Of a DNA stretch of 22,183 nucleotides, positions 1 to 8,490 are shown piece by piece. A program made the position numbers and the translations under genes. The notes under the pieces are model-generated. The model was not told the origin of the DNA. It did no database searches and saw only the letters and a program-made list of their open reading frames with translations. The stretch comes from CAXQRU01 sp964226685 (lineage in GTDB: Bacteria; Pseudomonadota; Gammaproteobacteria; Pseudomonadales; Cellvibrionaceae): contig CAXQRU010000040.1 in the NCBI GenBank assembly GCA_964226685.1, positions 1 to 22,183 of the forward strand, read 5' to 3'. How positions within the stretch are numbered: the stretch's first letter is position 1; every line of letters begins with the position of its first letter.

Positions 1-7
1 TGAGGTG

Positions 8-31
8 AAGCCCACAATTGTGGGCTTTTTA
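8..31 (+). terminator. Rho-independent terminator upstream of sucA
   Basis: Positions 8-27 form a perfect 20-base palindrome (AAGCCCACAA and its mirror), followed by a T run to position 30. This is a classic intrinsic terminator. It should end a transcript entering from the left; in many Gammaproteobacteria that gene is sdhB, but nothing of it is visible here. The TGA at positions 1-3 could be its stop codon, which cannot be confirmed. It implies that sucA has its own promoter or depends on read-through. Confidence 0.85.
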
Positions 32-78
32 TAGATTAATCGGCAAAGTTTTGCTTTTAATTAAAGAGTACCCTGTCA

Positions 79-2919
79 ATGCAAGATAGCATTATGGAGC
101 TTCTTTGGAGCACGTCACACATATCCGGCGGCAATGCCTCCTATGTTGAAGCTCTATACGATACTTATTTATACGACCCGAACGCTGTAGACGAAAAGTG
201 GCGTGATTATTTTGATCAGCTGCCCAGGTTGAATGCTTCGGCTATCAGTCAAGATACCCCGCACTCTGTGATCAGAGAGCAATTTAAAAATCTGGCTAAA
301 CATAAATTGCGCACGGCTGCTGTGGGTAGTGATAGTGCCGCCAGTATTGAGCATGAGCGCAAGCAAGTTAAAGTGACTCAGTTGATTCAAATGTATCGTT
401 CTCGCGGTCATCGAAAAGCCAAAATTGATCCATTGGGATTGAAAGATAATACGACTGGTCTTGAGTATTTGGATCTTTCGTTTCACGGCTTAACACCCGC
501 TGACCTGGATGATACTTTCCAAACGGGCGATTTATTTTTTGGTAAAGGTTCGGCAACTCTACAAGAAATCATTAACGATTTAGAGCAAACCTATTGCTCA
601 AGTGTGGGCGCTGATGTTACGCACATTAACGAGCTGGCTGAAGTTAAGTGGCTACAACAACGCTTGGAAAGCGTCCGTTCAAAACCGACCTACTCTAATG
701 AAGTGAAAAAGGCTTTGCTTGAGCGTTTAACGGCAGCAGAAGGCTTGGAAAAACATCTTGATAGTAAGTACCCTGGCACCAAACGCTTTGGTTTGGAAGG
801 TGGTGAGTCATTGATCCCAATGCTGGATGCCATCATTAAGCGAGCCGGTGTTTACGGCGCTAAAGAAATTGTATTGGGTATGGCTCACCGTGGCCGTTTG
901 AATACTCTAGTCAATATTTTTGGTAAAAATCCAGCCGATTTGTTTGAAGAGTTTGAAGGTAAAAAATTAGTAGATACCTCTGGTGACGTAAAGTATCACC
1001 AAGGTTTTTCATCTAACGTAATGACGCCCGGTGGTGAAATGCACTTGGCGATGGCCTTTAACCCTTCTCATTTAGAAATTGTATCGCCAGTGGTTGAGGG
1101 TTCTGTAAGAGCTCGACAAGATCGAAGAAAAGATACCTCTGGTGATTTGGTGATGCCAATCTCTATTCATGGTGATGCGGCTTTCGCAGGCCAGGGCGTA
1201 GTGTTGGAAACCTTCCAAATGTCACAGACTCGTGCTTACAAAACCGGTGGAACGATTCATATCGTGATCAATAACCAAGTAGGTTTCACGACCAGTAATC
1301 GCGAAGATTCACGTTCTACCGAGTACTGTACCGATGTGGCAAAATTTGTAGGTGCTCCCGTTTTCCATGTTAATGGTGATGATCCAGAAGCTGTTATGTT
1401 TGTGACTCAACTTGCCATTGATTACCGTTATGAATTTAAAAAAGACGTAGTCATTGATTTGGTTTGTTATCGTCGCCGTGGTCACAATGAAACGGACGAG
1501 CCTTCAGCAACTCAGCCTCAAATGTATCAAGTGATCAAAAAGCTCAAGACTACTCGTACTCAGTATGCTGAAAAATTGGTGGCCAGTGGTCTCTTATCTG
1601 AGGAAGAAGCCAACCAAATGACGGACAACTATCGATCGGCTTTGGATAGAGGCGAGCACGTTGCCGATGGTTTGGTCAGTGAGCCAGATAAATCTTTGTT
1701 TGTGGATTGGTCCCCATACCTTGGGCACGATTGGCAAACACCCAGTGAGACGGGTTATCCCTTAAAAGACTTGCAGGCAGCGGGTCAGGCGATGTGTGAA
1801 ATCCCTGATGGTTTCAAACTGCAGCGTCAAGTTGAAAAAATTTATGAAGATCGCCGCAAAATGGCCAGTGGGTCTATGCCCATCAACTGGGGTATGGCAG
1901 AAACTCTTGCTTATGCCACTTTGATGAAACAGGGAATCGCTGTTCGACTTACTGGTCAAGACGTAGGTCGTGGTACTTTCTCTCATCGTCATGCCGTGGT
2001 TTATAGTCAGAAAGACGGTTCAAGGTATGTGCCGCTAGCCAATTTACAGAGCGATCAGCCCAGCTTTGATATCTACGACTCACTCCTGTCAGAAGAGGCG
2101 GTTCTAGCGTTTGAGTATGGTTATTCAACGACCAAACCGGATACATTAGTGATTTGGGAAGCCCAGTTTGGTGATTTTGCCAACGGTGCACAAGTGGTGA
2201 TTGATCAGTTCATTACCAGTGGTGAGCATAAGTGGGGGCGTCTATCTGGCTTAACCATGTTATTGCCTCATGGTTATGAAGGGCAGGGGCCTGAACACTC
2301 TTCTGCGCGTTTAGAGCGTTTCATGCAGCTTTGTGCCGAACATAATATTCAGGTTTGTATCCCAACAACACCCGCTCAGGTGTTCCACATTTTGCGTCGC
2401 CAGGCTTTACGCCCATTGCGTCGTCCATTGGTCATCATGAGCCCCAAGTGGATTTTGCGTCACAAGCTAGCCACATCGACTTTAGAAGAGCTCTCACAAG
2501 GTAGCTTCTTAAATGTGATTCCAGACAGCGAAGTAAACCCCAAGAAGGTTAAACGTCTGATTCTCTGTAGCGGTAAGGTTTATTATCACTTGCTTGAAGA
2601 GCGGATGGAGCGCGAACAAACTGATGTCGCGCTGGTTCGTATCGAGCAACTTTACCCGTTCCCCGACGAAGAGCTTCAAAAGGCAATGGCTCCCTACAAA
2701 TCATTGAAAGATGTGGTGTGGTGTCAAGAAGAGCCCATGAACCAAGGTGCTTGGTATCACAGCCAGCATCATATGCGTCGAGTGATCGCCAAACACGACA
2801 GCAAGCTGGACTTGTACTACAAAGGTCGTGAGGCATCTGCTGCACCTGCAGCCGGCTATATGTCGGTGCATTTGGAGGAACAGAAACGATTCATCGATGA
2901 TGCATTAACCATCGATTAA
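79..2919 (+). CDS. sucA: 2-oxoglutarate dehydrogenase E1 component
   Basis: This is the thiamine-diphosphate-dependent E1 subunit of the cytosolic 2-oxoglutarate dehydrogenase complex. It decarboxylates 2-oxoglutarate and transfers the succinyl group to the lipoyl arm of SucB. At 946 residues it is close to the roughly 933 of E. coli SucA. The N-terminus (MQDS, then SGGNASYVEALY) resembles the E. coli start, which supports ATG 79. Visible motifs are GMAHRGR at residues 267-273, NPSHLE at 328-333, the ThDP/Mg region GDAAFAGQG at 365-373 and INNQVGFTT at 397-405. A weak AGAG ribosome site lies about 10 bases upstream. sucB follows after 47 bases. The gene is intact and the assignment is not in doubt. 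Confidence 0.98.
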   Translation: MQDSIMELLWSTSHISGGNASYVEALYDTYLYDPNAVDEKWRDYFDQLPRLNASAISQDTPHSVIREQFKNLAKHKLRTAAVGSDSAASIEHERKQVKVTQLIQMYRSRGHRKAKIDPLGLKDNTTGLEYLDLSFHGLTPADLDDTFQTGDLFFGKGSATLQEIINDLEQTYCSSVGADVTHINELAEVKWLQQRLESVRSKPTYSNEVKKALLERLTAAEGLEKHLDSKYPGTKRFGLEGGESLIPMLDAIIKRAGVYGAKEIVLGMAHRGRLNTLVNIFGKNPADLFEEFEGKKLVDTSGDVKYHQGFSSNVMTPGGEMHLAMAFNPSHLEIVSPVVEGSVRARQDRRKDTSGDLVMPISIHGDAAFAGQGVVLETFQMSQTRAYKTGGTIHIVINNQVGFTTSNREDSRSTEYCTDVAKFVGAPVFHVNGDDPEAVMFVTQLAIDYRYEFKKDVVIDLVCYRRRGHNETDEPSATQPQMYQVIKKLKTTRTQYAEKLVASGLLSEEEANQMTDNYRSALDRGEHVADGLVSEPDKSLFVDWSPYLGHDWQTPSETGYPLKDLQAAGQAMCEIPDGFKLQRQVEKIYEDRRKMASGSMPINWGMAETLAYATLMKQGIAVRLTGQDVGRGTFSHRHAVVYSQKDGSRYVPLANLQSDQPSFDIYDSLLSEEAVLAFEYGYSTTKPDTLVIWEAQFGDFANGAQVVIDQFITSGEHKWGRLSGLTMLLPHGYEGQGPEHSSARLERFMQLCAEHNIQVCIPTTPAQVFHILRRQALRPLRRPLVIMSPKWILRHKLATSTLEELSQGSFLNVIPDSEVNPKKVKRLILCSGKVYYHLLEERMEREQTDVALVRIEQLYPFPDEELQKAMAPYKSLKDVVWCQEEPMNQGAWYHSQHHMRRVIAKHDSKLDLYYKGREASAAPAAGYMSVHLEEQKRFIDDALTID

Positions 2920-2966
2920 CTTAAATTTTTTATTCACGTGCTTGAGCAAACAGGAAACTTGAAGAA

Positions 2967-4454
2967 ATGACAACTGAAATTAAAGCCCCTACATTCCCTG
3001 AATCCGTTCAGGATGGCGTCGTTGCCACATGGCATAAAAAAGCAGGTGATACTGTCACCCGTGATGAGCTGGTGGTTGAAATTGAAACTGACAAGGTGGT
3101 GTTGGAAGTAGTGGCACCTGCCGATGGTGTGGTGAGTGAGATTATTAAAGGTGAAGGTGACACCGTGCTCAGCAATGAATTGATTGCTATCATTGGTGAC
3201 TCAGCCGGTGCGTCAGCCCCAGCAGCCAGTGCAAGCACTACAAAAAGTACTGCTAGTGCAGGTGGTGCCGAGGTCGATATCAAAGCGCCAACATTCCCAG
3301 AGTCTGTTCAAGATGGTGTGATTGCGACTTGGCATAAGAAACCTGGTGAAGCAGTCACTCGTGACGAGTTAATTGTTGAAATTGAAACAGATAAAGTGGT
3401 TCTCGAAGTGGTTGCGCCGGCTGATGGAGCATTGGCTTCTGTTACTAAACAAGAAGGTGATACGGTTCAAAGCAATGAAGTGATTGCCAAAGTAGTCGTC
3501 GGTGCGAGTGGCTCTGCTCAAGCGGCTTCTGCAACAACCTCTAGCACTGCTTCAGCAAATGATGAAGTGATCGCAAGTCCTTCAGCTCGCAAGCTGGCTC
3601 AAGAGAAAGGTGTTGATTTGGCTCAGGTGAAAGGAACTGGTAAAGACGGTCGCATCAATAAAGAAGATGTAGAGAGCGCAGCTAACAAGCCTGCTGCTGC
3701 GAAAGCTCCTGCCGCTGCTCCTGTTGTTGAACCAATCGCTCAGCAAGGTGATCGTGTTGAAAAACGTGTGCCGATGACTCGTCTTCGTAAGCGTATTGCC
3801 GAGAGACTGTTGGAAGCGACCAGTTCAACGGCCATGTTGACGACCTTCAATGAAGTGAATATGCAGCCGGTGATGGACCTTCGTTCGAAGTACAAAGACC
3901 AATTTGAAAAAGCGCATAATGGCACCCGCTTAGGGTTCATGGGCTTCTTTGTTAAGGCGGCGGTTGAAGCACTTAAGCGTTTCCCTGCGGTCAATGCCTC
4001 AATTGACAACGATGACATCGTTTATCATGGTTACCAAGATATTGGTGTCGCGGTCTCTACCGAGAAGGGTCTAGTGGTTCCTGTTCTTAGAAATACTGAG
4101 AATATGGGCTTGGCGGATATAGAGTCATCGATTAGGGATTTTGGTTTGCGTGGTCGCGATGGTAAACTCAGCATCGAAGAGATGACGGGTGGTACCTTCA
4201 CCATCACCAATGGTGGTGTGTTTGGTTCGCTATTATCGACACCGATTCTAAATCCACCACAAACTGCCATCTTGGGTATGCATAAAATTCAAGATCGCCC
4301 GATGGCTGTGAATGGTGAAGTGAAAATTTTACCAATGATGTATCTGGCTTTATCTTATGATCACCGTTTGGTCGATGGTAAAGAAGCGGTACAATTCCTT
4401 GTGGCGATTAAAGATCTTCTTGAAGATCCAGCAAGAATTTTATTGGAAATATAA
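2967..4454 (+). CDS. sucB: 2-oxoglutarate dehydrogenase E2 (dihydrolipoyl succinyltransferase) with two lipoyl domains
   Basis: This is the core acyltransferase of the 2-oxoglutarate dehydrogenase complex, passing succinyl from lipoate to CoA. In order it has lipoyl domain 1 (residues about 4-77, lipoyl Lys43 in ETDKVV), an Ala/Ser-rich linker, lipoyl domain 2 (about 104-177, Lys143 in the same motif), a second linker, the E1/E3-binding domain (about 203-236, ASPSARKLA to GRINKEDV), an Ala/Pro linker and the catalytic domain (about 265-495) with the DHRLVDG active-site motif at 465-471. E. coli SucB is about 404 residues with a single lipoyl domain, so the 495-residue length is explained by the duplication. 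The AGGAAA upstream supports ATG 2967. The C-terminal motif and the position after sucA favour SucB over the pyruvate dehydrogenase E2. Confidence 0.96.
   Translation: MTTEIKAPTFPESVQDGVVATWHKKAGDTVTRDELVVEIETDKVVLEVVAPADGVVSEIIKGEGDTVLSNELIAIIGDSAGASAPAASASTTKSTASAGGAEVDIKAPTFPESVQDGVIATWHKKPGEAVTRDELIVEIETDKVVLEVVAPADGALASVTKQEGDTVQSNEVIAKVVVGASGSAQAASATTSSTASANDEVIASPSARKLAQEKGVDLAQVKGTGKDGRINKEDVESAANKPAAAKAPAAAPVVEPIAQQGDRVEKRVPMTRLRKRIAERLLEATSSTAMLTTFNEVNMQPVMDLRSKYKDQFEKAHNGTRLGFMGFFVKAAVEALKRFPAVNASIDNDDIVYHGYQDIGVAVSTEKGLVVPVLRNTENMGLADIESSIRDFGLRGRDGKLSIEEMTGGTFTITNGGVFGSLLSTPILNPPQTAILGMHKIQDRPMAVNGEVKILPMMYLALSYDHRLVDGKEAVQFLVAIKDLLEDPARILLEI
2976..3501 (+). repeat. Tandem duplication of the lipoyl-domain coding segment in sucB
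   Basis: Two copies of a lipoyl-domain coding unit (about 2979-3197 and 3279-3497) sit in direct orientation with a period of exactly 300 bases, so the two lipoyl lysine codons are at 3093-3095 and 3393-3395. By hand count the protein copies differ at about 16 of 72 aligned residues. Most differences lie in the C-terminal third of the domain. Codons have diverged at many synonymous sites, so this is not a very recent duplication or an assembly artefact. Confidence 0.9.
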
Positions 4455-4466
4455 GACGAAATGACT

Positions 4467-4500
4467 AACGCTGGCTTTGCTGGCGTTTCTATTATTATTT
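4467..4500 (+). terminator. Possible weak terminator or attenuator between sucB and lpdA
   Basis: A 9-base-pair hairpin (arms 4467-4475 and 4479-4487, three-base T loop, two G-U pairs) is followed by a T-rich tract interrupted by C and A (4486-4500). It lies between the sucB stop and the lpdA start. The broken U tract suggests partial termination or a processing/stability site rather than a full stop. No promoter is evident before lpdA, so some read-through is expected. Confidence 0.5.
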
Positions 4501-4516
4501 GGGGTTGAGAATTACT

Positions 4517-5956
4517 ATGTCAGATAAATACGATGTAATTGTGATTGGTTCGGGGCCTGGCGGCTATGTTGCGGCTATTCGTGCGGCTCAGTTGGGTTTG
4601 AAAACCGCCTGTATCGAGAAGTGGCAAAACAAAGATGGCAAAGGTATCAATGGTGGTACTTGTCTAAATGTTGGCTGTATTCCTTCCAAAGCGCTGCTCG
4701 ATAGCTCTCACCGTTACCACGATGCCAAAAAGTCGTTTAAGAAGCATGGTATTAGCACTGGTGACTTGAAAATGGATGTTGCTAAGATGCTAGAGCGTAA
4801 GCAGCAAGTTGTTGATCAAATGTCTGGTGGTATTGGCGGATTGTTCAAAGCTAACAAAGTGACGGCTTTGTACGGTCATGGCAAGTTGCTTGCGGGTCGC
4901 AAAGTAGAATTTACTGATCACGATGGTAAAACGACCGTGTTAGAAGCGGGCAATGTGATTCTGGCTTCAGGTTCTGTACCTGTAAACATTCCTGTTGCTC
5001 CTGTTGATAATGACATTATTGTTGATTCAACTGGTGCACTAGAATTCACCTCTGTTCCAAAACGCCTAGGTATTATTGGCGCGGGTGTAATCGGTTTGGA
5101 ATTGGGTAGTGTCTGGTCTCGTTTGGGTGCCGAGGTAGTGTGTTTAGAGGCGATGGACAAGTTTCTGGCGAATATGGATCAGCAGATTGCTAAAGAAACT
5201 CAAAAAATCTTTACCAAACAAGGCCTCGATATCCGCCTAAATTGCCGTGTAACAGGTAGCACCATCAAGAAGAAAAAAGTTGAAGTAACCTTTACCGATG
5301 CTGATGGCAAAGAGCAAAAAGAGACCTTCGACAAACTGATCGTTTGCGTGGGTCGTCGTCCGTATACTGAAGGCCTTTTATCTGAAGATAGTGGCGTGAA
5401 CTTGGATGAGCGCGGCTTCATTTATGTCGATGAAAATTGTGCAACCAATGCTCCTGGAGTTTGGGCTGTGGGTGATGTCGTTCGCGGCCCCATGTTGGCT
5501 CACAAAGGCTCTGAAGAGGGCGTTGTGGTTGCCGAGCGTATCGCGGGTCAAAATGCCATGATGAACTATGACATTATTCCTAACGTAATTTACACCCATC
5601 CTGAAGTTGCTTCTGTTGGCAAAACTGAAGAGCAATTGAAAGCGGAAGGCGAAGATTACAAAGTGGGTACTTTCCCATTCTTGGCAATTGGTCGTGCCGT
5701 AGCTGCCGATGATGCCGATGGTATGGTGAAAATGTTGTCTCATGCGAAAACTGATCGCATCTTGGGTTGCCATGTGGTTGGCCCGAGCGCTTCTGATTTG
5801 GTTCAACAAGTGGCGATTGCGATGGAGTTTGGTTCAACGGCGGAAGATATTGGTATGACTGTGTTTGGTCATCCAACTTTCTCAGAAGCCATTAAAGAGG
5901 CTGCTTTGGCGGTGAATGGCCACGCGATTCACATGCCAAATCGTAAGAAACATTAA
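4517..5956 (+). CDS. lpdA: Dihydrolipoamide dehydrogenase (E3)
   Basis: This FAD-dependent disulfide oxidoreductase reoxidises dihydrolipoate on E2 and passes electrons to NAD+; it is shared by 2-oxoacid dehydrogenase complexes and the glycine cleavage system. The FAD-binding GSGPGG is at residues 11-16, the redox disulfide is Cys49/Cys54 in GGTCLNVGC, a second dinucleotide fold follows (GAGVIGLELG), then the FAD-contact AVGDV, and the C-terminal catalytic pair is His452/Glu457 in HPTFSE. I choose ATG 4517 (479 residues, MSDKYDVIVIG) over the in-frame TTG 4499, because the family begins just before the first beta strand and the extra six residues are not conserved. Its position between sucB and sucC suggests that it serves mainly SucAB here. 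Confidence 0.96.
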   Translation: MSDKYDVIVIGSGPGGYVAAIRAAQLGLKTACIEKWQNKDGKGINGGTCLNVGCIPSKALLDSSHRYHDAKKSFKKHGISTGDLKMDVAKMLERKQQVVDQMSGGIGGLFKANKVTALYGHGKLLAGRKVEFTDHDGKTTVLEAGNVILASGSVPVNIPVAPVDNDIIVDSTGALEFTSVPKRLGIIGAGVIGLELGSVWSRLGAEVVCLEAMDKFLANMDQQIAKETQKIFTKQGLDIRLNCRVTGSTIKKKKVEVTFTDADGKEQKETFDKLIVCVGRRPYTEGLLSEDSGVNLDERGFIYVDENCATNAPGVWAVGDVVRGPMLAHKGSEEGVVVAERIAGQNAMMNYDIIPNVIYTHPEVASVGKTEEQLKAEGEDYKVGTFPFLAIGRAVAADDADGMVKMLSHAKTDRILGCHVVGPSASDLVQQVAIAMEFGSTAEDIGMTVFGHPTFSEAIKEAALAVNGHAIHMPNRKKH

Positions 5957-5965
5957 CAATAACAA

Positions 5966-5987
5966 TGTGTGCACATGGTGACACACA
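5966..5987. repeat. Inverted repeat downstream of lpdA
   Basis: Arms TGTGTGCAC (5966-5974) and GTG-A-CACACA (5978-5987) can pair with one bulged A and a three-base loop. No T run follows, so this is not an intrinsic terminator by itself. It sits 9 bases upstream of the lpdA-sucC terminator hairpin and could stabilise the 3' end of the lpdA message. Function is inference. Confidence 0.4.
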
Positions 5988-5996
5988 GTTAAAACG

Positions 5997-6026
5997 GGGT
6001 GCTTGTGAGAGCGCCCTTTATTTATT
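5997..6026 (+). terminator. Intrinsic terminator between lpdA and sucC
   Basis: Stem arms GGGTGCT (5997-6003) and AGCGCCC (6010-6016) pair over 7 bases with one G-U and a six-base loop, followed by a T-rich tract (TTTATTTATT). It lies inside the suc operon, only about 23 bases before the sucC start, so termination is probably partial or sucC has another entry point. Confidence 0.65.
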
Positions 6027-6048
6027 CACTTAACAATGGAAACAACAC

Positions 6049-7215
6049 ATGAACTTGCATGAGTATCAGGCTAAATCATTATTTGCCGAATACGGTTTGC
6101 CTGTCTCTACCGGTGTTGCGGCGAAAACAGTAGAAGAAGCTGTTAATGCTGCAGACTCGATCGGTGGTGACAAGTGGGTCGTTAAAGCCCAAGTCCATGC
6201 CGGTGGCCGAGGTAAGGCTGGTGGCGTTAAACTGGTTAGCAGTAAAGAAGAAATTAAAGCATTCGCTGAGCAGTGGTTGGGCAAAAACCTAGTGACCTAC
6301 CAAACTGATGAAAACGGCCAGCCTGTTAGCCGTATTTTGGTTGAGTCTTGCACAGACATCGCTCAAGAGTTGTATCTTGGTGCGGTTGTTGACCGTTCTA
6401 CTCGTCGTATCGTCTTCATGGCTTCAACAGAAGGTGGTGTTGAGATTGAGAAGGTTGCCGAAGAAACGCCTGAAAAAATCTTAAAGGCAACTATTGATCC
6501 TTTAGTGGGTGCTCAGCCTTACCAAGCTCGTGAGTTGGCTTTTCAATTGGGTTTGAACAATGACCAAGTGAAGCAATTCACCAAAATCTTTTTGGGCTTG
6601 GCCAAAATGTTCCAAGACTTTGACTTTGCATTGCTCGAAATTAACCCTCTTGTGATTACAGAGGCGGGTAACTTACACTGTCTTGATGGCAAAATTAACA
6701 TTGATGGTAATGCCCTATACCGTCAACCCAAAATCCGTGAAATGCATGACCCCACTCAAGAAGACGAGCGCGAAGCTCACGCCGCTTCTTTTGAGTTAAA
6801 CTACGTGGCACTTGATGGCAATGTTGGCTGTATGGTTAATGGTGCTGGTCTTGCCATGGGTACTATGGATATCGTAAACCTTCATGGTGGCAGCCCAGCT
6901 AACTTCCTCGATGTGGGCGGTGGTGCAACCAAAGAGCGTGTTGTCGAAGCCTTTAAACTGATCTTGTCGGATGACAAAGTGAAGGCAGTATTGGTGAACA
7001 TTTTCGGTGGTATCGTTCGTTGCGATATGATTGCTGAAGGTATCATCAGTGCAGTTGAAGAGGTAGGCGTTAAAGTTCCTGTCGTCGTTCGTTTAGAGGG
7101 AACCAATGCTGAAGCAGGCAAAAAACTTCTAGATGAAAGTACATTGAATCTAACCGGTGCGACCTCATTGACAGATGCAGCTGAGAAAGTTGTCGCAGCA
7201 GCGGAGGGCAAGTAA
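6049..7215 (+). CDS. sucC: Succinyl-CoA synthetase (ADP-forming) beta subunit
   Basis: The beta subunit of succinyl-CoA synthetase carries the ATP-grasp fold and the succinate site. With SucD it converts succinyl-CoA, ADP/GDP and phosphate into succinate, CoA and ATP/GTP in the TCA cycle. The length of 388 residues equals E. coli SucC. The N-terminus MNLHEYQAKSLF, the nucleotide-binding stretch VKAQVHAGGRGKAGG, the metal-binding LLEINPLV and the C-terminal NIFGGIVRCDMIA are all present. The stop overlaps the sucD start by one base (TAATG), so the two subunits are translationally coupled. The gene appears normal. Confidence 0.98.
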   Translation: MNLHEYQAKSLFAEYGLPVSTGVAAKTVEEAVNAADSIGGDKWVVKAQVHAGGRGKAGGVKLVSSKEEIKAFAEQWLGKNLVTYQTDENGQPVSRILVESCTDIAQELYLGAVVDRSTRRIVFMASTEGGVEIEKVAEETPEKILKATIDPLVGAQPYQARELAFQLGLNNDQVKQFTKIFLGLAKMFQDFDFALLEINPLVITEAGNLHCLDGKINIDGNALYRQPKIREMHDPTQEDEREAHAASFELNYVALDGNVGCMVNGAGLAMGTMDIVNLHGGSPANFLDVGGGATKERVVEAFKLILSDDKVKAVLVNIFGGIVRCDMIAEGIISAVEEVGVKVPVVVRLEGTNAEAGKKLLDESTLNLTGATSLTDAAEKVVAAAEGK

Positions 7216-8087
7216 TGAGCGTATTAATTAATAAGGACACTAAAGTCATTTGCCAAGGTTTTACTGGCTCACAAGGTACCTTCCATTCAGAGCAAGCGAT
7301 TGCATATGGAACCAAAATGGTAGGTGGCGTGACTCCTGGTAAAGGTGGTCAAACACACCTAGGCTTGCCTGTGTTTAACACAGTTAAAGATGCGGTTGAA
7401 GCGACGGGTGCTGAAGCTTCAGTAATCTACGTTCCTGCAGCTTTCTGTAAAGATTCAATCTTAGAAGCAGCTAATGGCGGCATCAAATTAATTGTTTGTA
7501 TTACTGAAGGTATTCCAACTTTGGATATGCTGGATGCCAAAGTGAAGTGTGACGAGTTGGGTGTGCGTTTGATTGGTCCTAACTGTCCTGGTGTGATCAC
7601 TCCTGGTGAGTGTAAAATCGGTATTATGCCTGGCCATATTCATAAGCCTGGTAAAGTCGGTATTGTATCGCGTTCAGGTACATTGACTTATGAAGCTGTG
7701 AAGCAGACAACCGATCATGGTTTTGGTCAATCAACTTGTGTGGGTATTGGTGGAGACCCAATTCCAGGCACTAACTTTATTGACGTATTGAAATTGTTCC
7801 AAGAAGATCCAGCAACAGAAGCCATCGTGATGATTGGTGAGATTGGTGGTACTGCTGAAGAAGAAGCGGCCGCTTACATCAAAGAGTATGTCACTAAGCC
7901 TGTTGTCTCTTACATTGCAGGTGTTACCGCACCTCCTGGTAAGCGTATGGGTCATGCGGGTGCCATTATTTCTGGCGGTAAAGGTACGGCGGATGAGAAG
8001 TTTGCTGCACTTGAAAGTGCCGGTGTTAAAACTGTTCGCAGCCTTGCAGATATTGGTGCCGGCTTGAAAGAAATAACTGGCTGGTAA
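7215..8087 (+). CDS. sucD: Succinyl-CoA synthetase (ADP-forming) alpha subunit
   Basis: The alpha subunit binds CoA through an N-terminal Rossmann domain and carries the phosphohistidine intermediate. At 290 residues it matches the family length. The start MSVLINKDTKVICQGFTG, the GPNCPGVI loop at 121-128 and the active-site His247 in GHAGAI are visible. Its ATG overlaps the sucC stop by one base. A strong terminator 6 bases past the stop closes the core operon. Confidence 0.98.
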   Translation: MSVLINKDTKVICQGFTGSQGTFHSEQAIAYGTKMVGGVTPGKGGQTHLGLPVFNTVKDAVEATGAEASVIYVPAAFCKDSILEAANGGIKLIVCITEGIPTLDMLDAKVKCDELGVRLIGPNCPGVITPGECKIGIMPGHIHKPGKVGIVSRSGTLTYEAVKQTTDHGFGQSTCVGIGGDPIPGTNFIDVLKLFQEDPATEAIVMIGEIGGTAEEEAAAYIKEYVTKPVVSYIAGVTAPPGKRMGHAGAIISGGKGTADEKFAALESAGVKTVRSLADIGAGLKEITGW

Positions 8088-8092
8088 AGACT

Positions 8093-8121
8093 ATCGCCCC
8101 AGGCAACTGGGGCGATTTTTG
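8093..8121 (+). terminator. Strong Rho-independent terminator of the suc operon
   Basis: A perfect 10-base-pair GC-rich stem (ATCGCCCCAG, 8093-8102, with its complement at 8107-8116) is capped by a GCAA tetraloop of the stable GNRA type and followed by TTTT. This is the best intrinsic terminator of the window. The sdhC-like gene starts only 28 bases after the stem, so it either depends on read-through or has a promoter overlapping this site. Confidence 0.92.
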
Positions 8122-8148
8122 TTAATGAACATCTAAGTGGAGAAACCA

Positions 8149-8490
8149 ATGAAAGATAGTCGTCCTGTCAATCTCGATTTGACTACAGTGCGCTTCCCAA
8201 TCACGGCTATTGCGTCCATATCGCATCGCATTTGTGGTGTTATATCTTGGGTGGGGCTAGGCTTTTTTCTGTTGTTAAGCTCAATGAACGTCAGTGCGTT
8301 TGGTAATGGTTTCCTAGCGTTTATTTCTTGGGGTTTTTTAAGTGCCTTTGGTTACTATTGTTTGGCAACACTAAAGCATATAGTGCAAGACTTAGGTTAT
8401 TTTGAGGACTTTGAGGGTGGCAAAATGGTTTCCTGGGCTGCCATTATTGGTGGTGTGGCAATAAGTGTGATTCTAGGGGTGATGATATGA
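8149..8490 (+). CDS. sdhC: Succinate dehydrogenase cytochrome b556 subunit-like membrane anchor (SdhC paralogue)
   Basis: This 113-residue protein has three likely membrane helices (about 28-45, 55-75 and 95-112). Its N-terminus RPVNLDLTTVRFPITAIAS is nearly that of E. coli SdhC, so the family is clear. Ser23 and Arg27 align with the quinone-site residues Ser27 and Arg31 of E. coli. The heme b ligand His84 aligns with Tyr70 (WGFLSAFGYY), so the axial histidine is missing. The region between helices 1 and 2 is about 10 residues shorter than in E. coli. I choose ATG 8149 with TGGAG six bases upstream over the in-frame GTG 8137. It overlaps the sdhD-like gene by 4 bases. No sdhA or sdhB is adjacent; it could be a second anchor pair, or the only one if the usual sdhCD is absent. 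Confidence 0.85.
   Translation: MKDSRPVNLDLTTVRFPITAIASISHRICGVISWVGLGFFLLLSSMNVSAFGNGFLAFISWGFLSAFGYYCLATLKHIVQDLGYFEDFEGGKMVSWAAIIGGVAISVILGVMI

Noticed and set aside
3163..3720. Ala/Ser/Pro-rich low-complexity segments in SucB considered as a separate repeat or frameshift
   Set aside because: They are the flexible linkers between lipoyl, binding and catalytic domains and are expected in E2 proteins.
4499..4516. In-frame TTG extension of lpdA
   Set aside because: The six extra residues are not conserved and the ATG at 4517 fits the family start.
5378..5809. 143-codon minus-strand open frame inside lpdA
   Set aside because: Antisense to a clear lpdA with conserved motifs; the product has no recognisable features.
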